A stretch of 27,504 nt of DNA from Lachnospira sp. UBA2821 (GTDB taxonomy: Bacteria > Bacillota > Clostridia > Lachnospirales > Lachnospiraceae): positions 1 through 27,504 of the forward strand of contig DEGR01000026.1 in the NCBI GenBank assembly GCA_002351535.1. Reading direction: 5' to 3'. The stretch's first letter is position 1. The number at the start of each line of letters is the position of its first letter. Below the pieces are notes generated by a model that made no database searches, was not told where the DNA came from, and saw only the letters and a list, made by a program, of their open reading frames with translations. The position numbers and the translations under genes were made by a program. Shown here in pieces: positions 15,489-24,260 of this stretch.

Positions 15489-16253
15489 TCATCGTATCAC
15501 ATTCAGACTATGTGTACTGTACAAATCATATACAGAATCCGAAAGTTTATCATCAGTAATTATAGTATAATCAGGCAAAAGATTACACAATTTAAAAGCA
15601 CCTTTGGTCTCAAATTTGGTACTATCCGCAAGAATAAAAACTTTGTTCGCATTCCTAAGCAACATACTCTGGCTTTCATATGATTCTCTTATAAAATCAT
15701 GTGCTCCATCTTCCAGTGATAAAGCAGATGGCACTACAAATGCCTTGGAATAATATAATTTACTCATTACCTCATTAGTAAGAAATCCATAAAATATTTT
15801 TTCCTTAGGAAGATAATCTCCTCCTACCATAGTTATCCTGTAATTGGAACAAGCAGATAATATTGAAAATACTTCCGTTGAGTATGTTATGACTGATAAT
15901 GAAGAAAAATTTCTTTCTTTTAATGCCAGTGCGAAAGCCGATGCTGTTGTTCCTGAATCTATTGCTATAACATCTCCATCTTCAACATAGTCTAATGCCT
16001 TCTTAGCTATCTGTTCTTTAAGTTCAATATTTTCTGTATTTCTTTTGCCTATATCCTCAAATCTGTTTCTTCTCGTTTTTGATACTGCCCCACCATGAAC
16101 CCTGACTAACAATTCATTGTTTTCCATATCCTCAAGGTCACGTCTGACAGTCTCTGTTGATACATGCAGAATATCCACAAGCTCCGCTACTGTTACACAA
16201 TGATTAATATTTATTTTATCTAAAATAATCTGTTTACGTTGGTCCGCTAACAT
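15489..16253 (-). CDS. DeoR-family transcriptional regulator
   Basis: 254 aa from the ATG at 16253, which has GGGAGGG about eight bases upstream (16261-16267); longer in-frame starts lack this. The N-terminal winged helix-turn-helix reads MLADQRKQIILDKI..CVTVAELVDILHVSTETVRRDLEDMENNELLVRVHGGAV (1-55), the DeoR family hallmark. The C-terminal DeoRC domain carries AIDSGTTASAFA and MVGGDYLPKEKIFYG, where a phosphorylated sugar or similar effector would bind. It is first in the deoR-Nudix-sbcD-sbcC unit. Because DeoR regulators usually control a neighbouring catabolic operon, the nine-gene operon immediately upstream is a possible target, but its promoter is 11 kb away. Confidence 0.93.
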   Translation of the reverse strand: MLADQRKQIILDKININHCVTVAELVDILHVSTETVRRDLEDMENNELLVRVHGGAVSKTRRNRFEDIGKRNTENIELKEQIAKKALDYVEDGDVIAIDSGTTASAFALALKERNFSSLSVITYSTEVFSILSACSNYRITMVGGDYLPKEKIFYGFLTNEVMSKLYYSKAFVVPSALSLEDGAHDFIRESYESQSMLLRNANKVFILADSTKFETKGAFKLCNLLPDYTIITDDKLSDSVYDLYSTHSLNVIR

Positions 16254-16290
16254 ATATTCACCCTCCCTCATATTCAAATACTTTAAAGTA

Positions 16291-16320
16291 ATTATATCAA
16301 AAAACAATAAGAAAATCCAA
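16291..16320 (-). promoter_or_regulatory. Extended -10 promoter of the deoR unit
   Basis: Minus strand TTGGAT (16315-16320), 18-base spacer, TATAAT (16291-16296) preceded by TGA, giving the extended TGnTATAAT form. Its -35 overlaps the terminator hairpin of the preceding operon. Confidence 0.7.
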
Positions 16321-16349
16321 CTCAGAAAATTAATTCTAAGCCGGATTTT
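16312..16349 (-). terminator. Terminator hairpin of the nine-gene operon
   Basis: Minus strand AAAATCCGGCTTAGAA pairs with TTCTGAGTTGGATTTT as a 16-bp stem with several G-U pairs and a 6-base loop; CTTATTGTTTTTT follows. It starts three bases after the M20 stop codon. The T-run is slightly delayed, so efficiency may be partial. Confidence 0.7.
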
Positions 16350-16352
16350 ATA

Positions 16353-17591
16353 TTATTGCCCTGGTTCATTTAAATCATATATTTTACATAACACTGTAGT
16401 ATATCCCTCAATACATTCAAGGCATCTTTGGATTTCCACATGCTCTTTCGCCTGATGTGCCTGACTCATCATAGCTCCTGAATATCCGATTGTCGGGATA
16501 TTATATTTTCCACATATAACACTTCCATCTGTTCCAAACTGCCAGTATATTTTCTCAACATCCTGTCCAAGCTCTTTTAAAATATTATATGTAAGTTCAA
16601 CGTATTTATTCTCACCGCCGGTTACCCATGCAGGATGCTGCTTCGCTTTCTCAGACTCATAGCCGGTATAACATACCCGCTTATTAGTCCTCGGGTGTAC
16701 AACCGCTTTAAAATCTGAATCTTTTGCCGACTGTTCATCTAAAAACGCCTGTATACGTCCTATCGTATCTTCTATAGTCATAGGTGGAACATATCTCTGG
16801 TCAATTGTTATTTCACATTTGTCCGGCACACAGGAATATTTCTTCCCCGGTGATACAACAACATCCGTTATTACCATGCTGCTTTGTCCCATCTCATGCT
16901 TTACTGGAGGCTCATTAAAGTTATTTATAACTGCATTTAATACAGGCATTGCCTTTTCAACTGCATTTATCCCCTCCTTTGGAGCAGATGAATGTGCAAC
17001 CTTTCCATATACTTCCACGACAAGTTCAATCTTTCCACGCTGCCCGATTGCAATATTTCCATCAGACGGTTCTCCAAGATAACACAAATCAACAGGGAGA
17101 TTATGTTCTTTAAGAGTGTGCTCCATAAGATAAATAGTACCTATACTCTCAGCCGGCTCTTCATATACAACTGCTGCAAATATAAGATTACCTGCTAGTT
17201 TTGCTCCATTGTCAACAAGTTTCTTTATTTCTTTGAATGCGAAAAATTCACATGTAAGCCCTGACAGCATGTCGCTTATTCCCCTTCCATAGAGTCTGCC
17301 ATTACTTACTTCCGGATTAAACGGTTCGTAAGGTTTCCATGCTTCAAGACTACCCTCCGGAACTACATCCATATGACCTGTCAGTAATACATTGATTCCT
17401 TCACCATCTCCTCTGATTACTCCGACTACATTTCCACACTCATCCCTAAAATGTTCTACACCGATTTCTTCCATTGCTTTCATAAACAATTCCGATATAT
17501 TTTTTTCTTTTCCGGATAATGCCTGTGCCTTTATACACTCACCTGCAAATCCAACCCACTCATCCTCTACATTTTTAAAATACTGCTTCAT
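16353..17591 (-). CDS. M20-family metallo-amidohydrolase/peptidase
   Basis: 412 aa, cytoplasmic, full length. The two-zinc site is readable: TGHMDVV (H73, D75), RGISDM (D107), VVYEEPAES (E144 base, E145), GEPSD (E174) and a C-terminal KEHV (H384). A dimerisation lid domain lies between about 185 and 300. The family includes ArgE, DapE, acyl-aminoacylases and YgeY-type hydrolases; the GQRGKIELVVEVYGKVAHSSAPKEGINAV stretch fits the ArgE/DapE branch. It hydrolyses an amide or peptide bond of an unknown substrate. It is the last gene of the operon that also encodes a peptide ABC transporter, so it probably releases the substrate of the kinase or phospho-lyase from an imported conjugate. ATG has AGGAGG eight bases upstream. 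Confidence 0.88.
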   Translation of the reverse strand: MKQYFKNVEDEWVGFAGECIKAQALSGKEKNISELFMKAMEEIGVEHFRDECGNVVGVIRGDGEGINVLLTGHMDVVPEGSLEAWKPYEPFNPEVSNGRLYGRGISDMLSGLTCEFFAFKEIKKLVDNGAKLAGNLIFAAVVYEEPAESIGTIYLMEHTLKEHNLPVDLCYLGEPSDGNIAIGQRGKIELVVEVYGKVAHSSAPKEGINAVEKAMPVLNAVINNFNEPPVKHEMGQSSMVITDVVVSPGKKYSCVPDKCEITIDQRYVPPMTIEDTIGRIQAFLDEQSAKDSDFKAVVHPRTNKRVCYTGYESEKAKQHPAWVTGGENKYVELTYNILKELGQDVEKIYWQFGTDGSVICGKYNIPTIGYSGAMMSQAHQAKEHVEIQRCLECIEGYTTVLCKIYDLNEPGQ

Positions 17592-17617
17592 GACAACGGC
17601 CTCCTTATATGCTAATA

Positions 17618-18544
17618 TTATCTGAATATCTTCCTATCCTGAACAAGTTCTAACCAGTAATCTAATCTCGGGTCAAGCCAGAAATGCTGCAACCTTGCCA
17701 TTTTCTGACCATACCAGTTCATATAATCAAATTCCACATTTGAACTTGCTGCCTGATATAAAGCCCAGTAAGCCCATTTAATGTCACATGCAATCTTATT
17801 TAACTTTACTTTTGCAAACATAATTTCATCAAAAACCCCATCATTATAACACTTAACCATCTCCACATCCATGGCTTCTGTAAAATAATTTGTCGCAGAA
17901 ATCAGACCAAGGTCAACGCACGGATCATTCATAGACGCGTACTCGTAATCAATAATCTTCAAATCTTTTGTTTCTTCATTATACATAAGATTATTAGTCC
18001 AGAAATCATTATGGCATGGTTTCAGCTCACATGAATTGGATAACGCTTCCTCAATAGTTTTAAGATAATACTCCATTCTGTCATTAAATGGTGGCAGATA
18101 TCCTGCCTTTTTTGCTCTTGCATTCATATCCCACGCCTGTTCAAATATACTCTGTTTTAACTTAAGCGGTTTTGTATCTATATTATGAAATGCTTTAATT
18201 TTTTTAAATATCTCGTGAAATATGACTTCATCATATATATCCCCGTATGTCACCTGACGATATCCGTCAAGCCACTGAAAAATCTCAACACCGGTATCTT
18301 CAAAATAATAATAAACTTTTGGACCCGCTTTACTCTTATCTGCTATCTCATTTGCATTATGACACACATCCCTGTTTATAAAATCTGTACCATCTCCGGG
18401 AATTTTAAGAAAATAATTTTTACCATCCACTTTAACCTTATAATTAGGATTAGTAATTCCACCCGCAACCGGACTGTATGAAATATCTTTATCTTTCCAC
18501 TCGTCTATTCTTGCTATTGCTTCATCTATATTCGTTTTAATCAT
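17618..18544 (-). CDS. Choline/ethanolamine-type kinase (APH fold)
   Basis: 308 aa. The ATP-binding lobe has AGGITNPNYKV (28-38) and a VDGKNYFLKIPG strand with K47; the catalytic loop is CHNDFWTNNLMY with D180 and N185; the metal-binding IIDYEYAS has D199. The pattern GGITNxNYKV and HNDxWTNN is nearer to choline and ethanolamine kinases than to antibiotic kinases. It should phosphorylate the hydroxyl of a small amino alcohol such as ethanolamine, choline or 1-amino-2-propanol. The same operon begins with a PLP enzyme of the amino-alcohol-phosphate phospho-lyase type, which supports an ethanolamine-like or hydroxylysine-like substrate over choline. ATG has AGGAGG eight bases upstream. Confidence 0.88.
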   Translation of the reverse strand: MIKTNIDEAIARIDEWKDKDISYSPVAGGITNPNYKVKVDGKNYFLKIPGDGTDFINRDVCHNANEIADKSKAGPKVYYYFEDTGVEIFQWLDGYRQVTYGDIYDEVIFHEIFKKIKAFHNIDTKPLKLKQSIFEQAWDMNARAKKAGYLPPFNDRMEYYLKTIEEALSNSCELKPCHNDFWTNNLMYNEETKDLKIIDYEYASMNDPCVDLGLISATNYFTEAMDVEMVKCYNDGVFDEIMFAKVKLNKIACDIKWAYWALYQAASSNVEFDYMNWYGQKMARLQHFWLDPRLDYWLELVQDRKIFR

Positions 18545-18570
18545 ACAAAAGACCTCCTTTCACCGGTGCA

Positions 18571-20265
18571 CTAGTTACTCTCGTCAACCAATGCTTCCAT
18601 ACCTGTTTTACCGGTTCTCACTTTCACAGCATCTCTTACATCATAAATAAATATTTTTCCATCACCATAATTTCCGGAATATAAAATCTTTTCAGCCGTT
18701 GCTACAACTTTTGCAACCGGAACGGTACTGACAATAATCTCTATTTTAACCTTTGGCAGCAGTGTAAGGTCTTCATCCTCACTCCTGTAATACGAATTTT
18801 TGTTTCCTTTCTGCACGCCATAACCTGTAACATCTGTTATTGTTACACCCGTAACTCCGATACCATTCATCGCATGAAGAAGTGCATCCAGTTTATTCTT
18901 TCTGGCAATTATAACTACTTTTGACATACATATTCCTTCATTAATATCACTGTAATTAAATTTATCAGTGTCAATCTTAGGAACATCCATGACCGGAGCA
19001 CTTATACCATCTGATGAAAGAATCTCTGTATAGGCATTATTGAAGTTATGCTCACTTATATCAAGACCATCCATTTCATCTTCTGCACTCACCCTTAATC
19101 CTATTGTCTCATCTATCACCTTAAACAATAATGCCGCCATGGCAAATACATACACAAACACAACAACTCCACCTAAAAGCTGTATTCCAAGCTGTGAAAA
19201 CATACCTCCATGAAATAATCCTTTATACTTTGTGTTTACTCCATCCGAGAATAAACCAACTGCCAGTGTTCCCCAAAGTCCTCCAAATCCATGTGCTGCA
19301 ACTGCTCCCACCGGGTCATCAATCCTTAAAATATTATCCATAACATACATTCCGGACACTACAATTACACCTGCTACCATTCCTGTTATGGCAGCTTCAT
19401 AAGGACTCATTACATCTGCCCCTGCTGTAACAGCAACAAGTCCTGCTATTGCACCATTTAATGTTGTTGATATATCCGGTTTTTTATAGATTATCCAGCT
19501 TGTACACATTGCCACAACAACCGATGATGCAGCACTAAGATTTGTATTGCAGAATACTTTTCCAATTAAACTGATAGAATTTCCCGATGTTGGAAGCACG
19601 GAACTTCCATTAAAACCAAACCATCCAAACCACAGTAAAAATATACCGAGTACAGATAACGGCATGCTGTGTCCGGGAATTTTCTTTATTTTACCGCTCC
19701 TTGAATATCTTCCTATTCTTGGTCCAAGCATCCACGCACCTGCAAGTGCCGCTGCTCCACCTACCATATGTACTGCAGTAGAACCTGCTAAGTCATGGAA
19801 CCCCAGTCTCTGCAGCCATCCTCCTCCCCATATCCAGTGTCCTGATATTGGATATATAACAAGACTTATCATAAAACTGTATATGCAATATGCCGCAAAC
19901 TTTGTTCTGGCCGCCATGGCACCTGAAACAATTGTTGCTGCAGTTGCCGCAAATACTGTCTGGAATATAAGAAATACCCAGAACGGAATGTCTCCCTTAA
20001 CCATTCCTTCACCGTAAATGCTGCCTGATGCAATCCCCTTTATACTGCCAAATATTAATCCTTTTCCTCCATACATCAGCCCAAAGCCTATTATCCAGAA
20101 AGCAATTGCTCCAATACAATAATCTATAAGATTCTTCATAGCAATGTTTCCTGCATTTTTTACTCTTGTCATTCCTGTCTCAAGCATGGCAAATCCGGCC
20201 TGCATAATAAATATCAGAATTGTTCCTATCAGAACCCATATCGTACTAATTGCACTATATTCCAT
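18571..20265 (-). CDS. amt: Ammonium transporter fused to a PII signalling domain
   Basis: 564 aa from the ATG at 20265, seven bases after AGGAGG (a GTG three bases earlier is the alternative). Residues about 1-420 are an AmtB channel of 11 helices, with WIWGGGWLQRLGFHDLAGSTAVHMVGG carrying the conserved D and first twin His, and AAHGFGGLWG the second. A linker follows, and from about 448 a whole PII domain: MSKVVIIARKNKLDALLHAM, T-loop GYGVQKG..YYRSEDED, LPKVKIE, and B-loop GNYGDGKIF. Tyr51 of GlnB is replaced by Glu, so uridylylation is unlikely, but the ATP/2-oxoglutarate residues persist. The PII domain would gate its own channel. In a catabolic operon it would recapture or release ammonia. 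Confidence 0.95.
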   Translation of the reverse strand: MEYSAISTIWVLIGTILIFIMQAGFAMLETGMTRVKNAGNIAMKNLIDYCIGAIAFWIIGFGLMYGGKGLIFGSIKGIASGSIYGEGMVKGDIPFWVFLIFQTVFAATAATIVSGAMAARTKFAAYCIYSFMISLVIYPISGHWIWGGGWLQRLGFHDLAGSTAVHMVGGAAALAGAWMLGPRIGRYSRSGKIKKIPGHSMPLSVLGIFLLWFGWFGFNGSSVLPTSGNSISLIGKVFCNTNLSAASSVVVAMCTSWIIYKKPDISTTLNGAIAGLVAVTAGADVMSPYEAAITGMVAGVIVVSGMYVMDNILRIDDPVGAVAAHGFGGLWGTLAVGLFSDGVNTKYKGLFHGGMFSQLGIQLLGGVVVFVYVFAMAALLFKVIDETIGLRVSAEDEMDGLDISEHNFNNAYTEILSSDGISAPVMDVPKIDTDKFNYSDINEGICMSKVVIIARKNKLDALLHAMNGIGVTGVTITDVTGYGVQKGNKNSYYRSEDEDLTLLPKVKIEIIVSTVPVAKVVATAEKILYSGNYGDGKIFIYDVRDAVKVRTGKTGMEALVDESN

Positions 20266-20280
20266 CACGACTCCTCCTAT

Positions 20281-21267
20281 CTACAAATTCTGTTCTGCCT
20301 TGTGGCATAGTACCATATGTCCCGGTGCAACTTCTCTTGCTTCCGGTTTAACTTTCATGCAATGTTCATCCGCATAAATACACTTTGTACAGAACGGGCA
20401 TCCTTCCATCTTCTGTGAAGGATCCGGAATATCACCGGGCTTCAAATCTATGTCAAATCCCGCATCCTCTAATCCTTTACTTATACTTGGTGCCGCCTTT
20501 AACAGTACCTTTGTATATGGATGTCTTGCATTTTTATATATTTCACTGCCCGGTGCGCTCTCAACAATCTGTCCAAAATACATAATCATAATACGGTCTG
20601 CTATCTGCCTTACAACGGCAAGGTCATGTGCAATCAAAAGCATGGAAAGCTTATATTTCTCCTGAAGATCCATAAGCATATTAATAACCTGTGCCTGCAA
20701 AGACACATCAAGAGCCGATATCGGTTCATCTGCAAATATTATCTCCGGGGTAACGACCAGACATCTCGCTATAACTATTCTCTGTCTCTGCCCACCTGAA
20801 AGCTGATGCGGATAACGGTCTAGAAACATGGAAGACATTCCGACCTGCGACAGAGTATCCAGTATAATTTTTTCTCTTTCCGACTTATCAGTAACACCGT
20901 TAAGAATCAGGGGTTCCTCTAACGATTCCCTTATACTCATTCTTGGATGAAGTGAACCTAATGTATCCTGAAATATCATCTGTATCTTTGATCTCATGTT
21001 TTTCTTTTCGGATGATGACATATCATCAACCGATTTCCCATCAAATCTGATGATACCATCTGTTTTATCCTCAATTCCCAAAAGCACTCTTGTAAGTACT
21101 GTTTTTCCACAGCCCGACTCACCTACTATTGCAAGTGTCTTACCCTTTTCAAGTTCAAAAGAGACCTTGTCAACTATATTTTTCTGGCCTACAACTTTAT
21201 TGAATAATCCCTTTTTAACAGGATACTGTTTTACTAATTCTTCACATGATAATATAATATCTTTCAT
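20281..21267 (-). CDS. dppF: Oligopeptide/dipeptide ABC transporter ATPase (DppF/OppF)
   Basis: 328 aa. Walker A GESGCGKT (49-56), signature LSGGQRQR, Walker B IIFADEP and an intact ISALDVS D-loop, then the OppF/DppF C-terminal extension with four cysteines (GCPFCTKCIYADEHC) typical of the Fe-S or metal-binding tail. It hydrolyses ATP together with DppD to drive import. It begins four bases after the dppD stop, with GGGGTG before the ATG, and is followed 12 bases on by the ribosome binding site of the Amt-PII gene. Confidence 0.95.
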   Translation of the reverse strand: MKDIILSCEELVKQYPVKKGLFNKVVGQKNIVDKVSFELEKGKTLAIVGESGCGKTVLTRVLLGIEDKTDGIIRFDGKSVDDMSSSEKKNMRSKIQMIFQDTLGSLHPRMSIRESLEEPLILNGVTDKSEREKIILDTLSQVGMSSMFLDRYPHQLSGGQRQRIVIARCLVVTPEIIFADEPISALDVSLQAQVINMLMDLQEKYKLSMLLIAHDLAVVRQIADRIMIMYFGQIVESAPGSEIYKNARHPYTKVLLKAAPSISKGLEDAGFDIDLKPGDIPDPSQKMEGCPFCTKCIYADEHCMKVKPEAREVAPGHMVLCHKAEQNL

Positions 21268-21271
21268 CTAA

Positions 21272-22297
21272 TCACCCCAATTCCGTATCTTCACTGACAT
21301 CATAATCCAACGGAAAATGACATGCACACATATGGTCTTCTCCTACATTTTTCAATTCCGGAACCTCTTTATGACAAATTGGTTTTGCATATTCACATCT
21401 TGATGCAAACGGACATCCTTCCGGAACATTTGACATATCAGGCGGAAAACCGGGGATTGACTTAAGTCGTTTTGTTTTTCTCGCCTCAAGAAGCGGTACT
21501 GAACGTATAAGCCCAATTGTATAAGGATGCTTCGGGTTTCTTAACAAATCTTTCTTCGGAGCCGACTCCACACATCTGCCGGCATACATTACGAATATAT
21601 CATCTGAAAACTGTGATACCACACCAAAATCATGCGTGATAATCATAATAGATATTCCTGTCTGCTTCTGTACCTCACTCAATGCCTCAATAATCTCTGC
21701 CTGAATAGTTATTCCAAGACTCGTTGTAGGCTCATCCGCAATAAGAAGGTCGGGATACAATATCATAGACATAGCTATAAATATCCGCTGCCTGAATCCC
21801 GCTGAGAATTCACATGGGTATTTTTTTAGTATCTCTTCACCGTTTGTAATACCTACAAGTTCTAATACCCTTAATATTTCCTTCTTTGCTTTCTCCGAAC
21901 CTGATGGTGAATGGGCATTGTAAGCTTCTGCTAACTGTTTTCCTATTGTCATATACGGATTAAATGATGTTGTCGGGTCCTGAAATATCATAGATATTTC
22001 ATTACCTCTTATACTTCTCATTTCTTTTTCAGGTATTTTAAGAATATCCTGTCCTTTAAAAATGACTTCTCCATCTGCAATATATCCCGGTGATTCGACG
22101 ATACGCAGTATGGACCTTGCTGTTACACTTTTACCCGAACCACTTTCACCTATAATTCCAAGAACTCTTCCTTTCTTAAGAGAAAAATTAACACCTTCAA
22201 CAGCCTTTACAACCTTGTGCGGACCGGTCTTAAAATATGTTTTCAGATTTTTTACCTGGAGAATAACTTCACCAGTATTTTCTGTTCTATTTTCCAT
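21272..22297 (-). CDS. dppD: Oligopeptide/dipeptide ABC transporter ATPase (DppD/OppD), variant signature
   Basis: 341 aa from the ATG at 22297, six bases after GAGG (an ATG four codons earlier lacks a site). Walker A GESGSGKS (50-57), Walker B LLIADEP (184-190) and C-terminal cysteines (GCPFASRCEYAKPIC). Two key positions deviate: the signature is FSAGFRQR (A166 instead of the usual Gly) and the D-loop is TTSLGIT (G195 instead of Asp). The partner DppF is canonical, so one composite ATP site may be weak. The role is ATP-driven peptide-type import with DppB/DppC. A 107-base gap with hairpins separates it from dppC. Confidence 0.94.
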   Translation of the reverse strand: MENRTENTGEVILQVKNLKTYFKTGPHKVVKAVEGVNFSLKKGRVLGIIGESGSGKSVTARSILRIVESPGYIADGEVIFKGQDILKIPEKEMRSIRGNEISMIFQDPTTSFNPYMTIGKQLAEAYNAHSPSGSEKAKKEILRVLELVGITNGEEILKKYPCEFSAGFRQRIFIAMSMILYPDLLIADEPTTSLGITIQAEIIEALSEVQKQTGISIMIITHDFGVVSQFSDDIFVMYAGRCVESAPKKDLLRNPKHPYTIGLIRSVPLLEARKTKRLKSIPGFPPDMSNVPEGCPFASRCEYAKPICHKEVPELKNVGEDHMCACHFPLDYDVSEDTELG

Positions 22298-22313
22298 ATT
22301 AATCCTCATTTCC

Positions 22314-22394
22314 GCGCACGTTTTTTGTGCGTAACAGTTTTGTGTCAGGTGCGCACAGACACAAATCCTGCGTGTGAAAATTTATTTTTCACAC
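22314..22394 (-). repeat. Hairpin cluster between dppC and dppD
   Basis: Three inverted repeats fill the gap: 22372-22380 with 22386-22394 (perfect 9 bp, 5-base loop); 22339-22346 with 22358-22365 (perfect 8 bp) whose loop contains the palindrome gtgcgcac (22349-22356); and 22314-22319 with 22327-22332 (5 bp plus one G-U). None has a T-run in the minus direction, so they look like message-stability or processing elements rather than terminators. Confidence 0.75.
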
Positions 22395-22404
22395 TATTGT
22401 CCTC

Positions 22405-23262
22405 CTATTTTCGAAGTTTTGGATCAAAATGAACCTGAAGATTATCACCAACAAAGTTTAATCCCAAAACCATAATAATCAGAACTATACCAGGAATCAT
22501 TATGTACCATGAATCAGATGCTATATATGTACGTGCATCAGACATTATGTTTCCAATAGATATCTTTGGAGGATTTATTCCTAATGACATATAACTCAAT
22601 AAACTCTCATTTATTATCATTCCTGCAATATCTAACGGAATAAGCGGTAACATCGCCGGCACAAGGTTTTTTCCTATATATTTCACCGAAATACGCCATC
22701 TCGAAGCACCCATTAATTTTGCTGCTGCAATATAATCCGTACTTTTCTGTGGTATTACATTTGACCTTACTGTCCTGGCATATGCCGGCCACAACGCAAG
22801 ACTTAATACAATTGTTACAGATACCTCATTCGGACTAAATAACGTAAGTGCAATCATTGCCAGAACTATGAACGGAAATCCCATCTGTACATCTGTAATT
22901 CTCATCAATATTGAATCTATAGGACCGGGACTTGTAAGACCCGATATAATTCCTACAATAAGTCCTGTTAATGCTGCCAGCAACACACTGCAGAATCCTA
23001 TAATTACAGATGTTCTTACTCCATATATGAGTCTTGATAATATATCTCTTCCAATAGCATCTGTTCCCAGAATATGTTCCGAATCCTTAAACGGTTTTAG
23101 CAAACGGATAGAAGGATTCGCTTTGGCAGGATCCTGTGGTGCAATAACAGGTGCAAATATTCCTACTATAAGATATGTCACAACAATTACAATTCCTATT
23201 GTGAATAATCTGTTTTTTCCAATCCATTGAAGGACTGATTTAAATTTATTTTTTTTCTTCAT
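22405..23262 (-). CDS. dppC: Peptide-type ABC transporter permease (DppC)
   Basis: 285 aa. An N-terminal helix (about 15-37) and the OppC_N segment IFAPVIAPQDPAKANPSIRLLKP lead to LGTDAIGRDILSRLIYGVRTSVIIG, the canonical start of the DppC/OppC BPD-transport domain. The EAA-type loop AAKLMGASRWRISVKYIGKN contacts the ATPases. Six membrane helices. It begins one base after dppB, with a G-rich ribosome binding site overlapping the dppB end. Together with DppB it forms the membrane channel. Confidence 0.95.
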   Translation of the reverse strand: MKKKNKFKSVLQWIGKNRLFTIGIVIVVTYLIVGIFAPVIAPQDPAKANPSIRLLKPFKDSEHILGTDAIGRDILSRLIYGVRTSVIIGFCSVLLAALTGLIVGIISGLTSPGPIDSILMRITDVQMGFPFIVLAMIALTLFSPNEVSVTIVLSLALWPAYARTVRSNVIPQKSTDYIAAAKLMGASRWRISVKYIGKNLVPAMLPLIPLDIAGMIINESLLSYMSLGINPPKISIGNIMSDARTYIASDSWYIMIPGIVLIIMVLGLNFVGDNLQVHFDPKLRK

Positions 23263-23263
23263 A

Positions 23264-24193
23264 TTACAGTCCCCCCTGTGCTTTTCTCATTCTTGGGTCT
23301 AACCTGATACTTCCTAAGTCTATTACAATATTTAGAACTATAAAAAATACTGAAAATAAAATAATAATTCCCTGCACCAGATTGTAATCTCTTCTAAGGA
23401 TTGCGTTTAATACCGTATATCCAATTCCCGGAAAATTAAAAACATACTCTACAACTACTATACTTCCTACTAAAAATCCTAACTGTGTTCCAAGCGCTAT
23501 CACAAAAGGTATAACAGAATTACGAAGCGCATATTTAAAATAAATTGCAACCTTTGATATTCCCCTCGCATACGCAACCTTTACAAACTCCTGATTATAA
23601 CTGTCAATTAATGATGAACGCACTACCTTTGTTAATACTGCTGTAAGCGGTAACGCAAGTGCTACAGTAGGAAGAACACATGAAGCAGGCCCCTGATAAT
23701 CCATAGAAGGTAATACACCAAGGTTTACGGAAAAAATAATTATAAGTACGGACGAAACCCAGTAATTAGGCATCGACTGGAATAAAACTGCAATGCTGGA
23801 TATTAATCTGTCAATCCAGGAATTTCCGTTAAGTCCTGCGACTGTTCCAAGAACGATTGAAAGAAGTATAGAAGTAACTATCGCTGAAACAAGTAATATT
23901 AATGACAAAGGTACTGCCTGTTTCATAACATTTACTACCGTATCACTTTTGAAATATGATTCTCCCAAATCTCCTTTAACCAGATTAGCCATATACATTT
24001 TGAACTGTTGCGGAATTGATTTATCTAATCCCATGCTGTCTCTTATGAGCTGCTGCTGCTCAGGTGTTGCAGTAGGTGCCATAACCTTGGCCGGGTCACC
24101 CGGTATCATTCTAAGTATTACAAAGCTTATAAAAATAACACATATCGTAACAAATATTCCCTGCACAAGCCTTTTTAAAACTGTTCCTAACAC
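23264..24193 (-). CDS. dppB: Peptide-type ABC transporter permease (DppB)
   Basis: 309 aa with six membrane helices. The opening FISFVILRMIPGDPAKVMAPTATPEQQQLIRDSMGLDKSIPQQF is characteristic of DppB/OppB, and VAYARGISKVAIYFKYALRNSVIP is the EAA-type loop; the C-terminus VIDLGSIRLDPRMRK is also typical. Start codon GTG (24191-24193), eight bases after AAGGAGG. A terminator-like hairpin stands in the gap after the binding-protein gene, so permease expression is probably lower than that of the binding protein. Confidence 0.95.
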   Translation of the reverse strand: MLGTVLKRLVQGIFVTICVIFISFVILRMIPGDPAKVMAPTATPEQQQLIRDSMGLDKSIPQQFKMYMANLVKGDLGESYFKSDTVVNVMKQAVPLSLILLVSAIVTSILLSIVLGTVAGLNGNSWIDRLISSIAVLFQSMPNYWVSSVLIIIFSVNLGVLPSMDYQGPASCVLPTVALALPLTAVLTKVVRSSLIDSYNQEFVKVAYARGISKVAIYFKYALRNSVIPFVIALGTQLGFLVGSIVVVEYVFNFPGIGYTVLNAILRRDYNLVQGIIILFSVFFIVLNIVIDLGSIRLDPRMRKAQGGL

Positions 24194-24211
24194 TGCTACT
24201 TCCTCCTTTCC

Positions 24212-24244
24212 AAAAAAGGGTTACATTCAATGCAACCCCCTTTT
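24212..24244 (-). terminator. Attenuating hairpin between the binding protein and dppB
   Basis: Minus strand: ATGCAACCC-type arm (24230-24238) pairs with GGGTTACAT complement (24218-24226) with one G-U pair, flanked by AAAA and TTTTTT that extend the stem. The T-run is immediately followed by the dppB ribosome binding site, so it is likely leaky. Confidence 0.7.
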
Positions 24245-24260
24245 CGGATTAAATATAATA

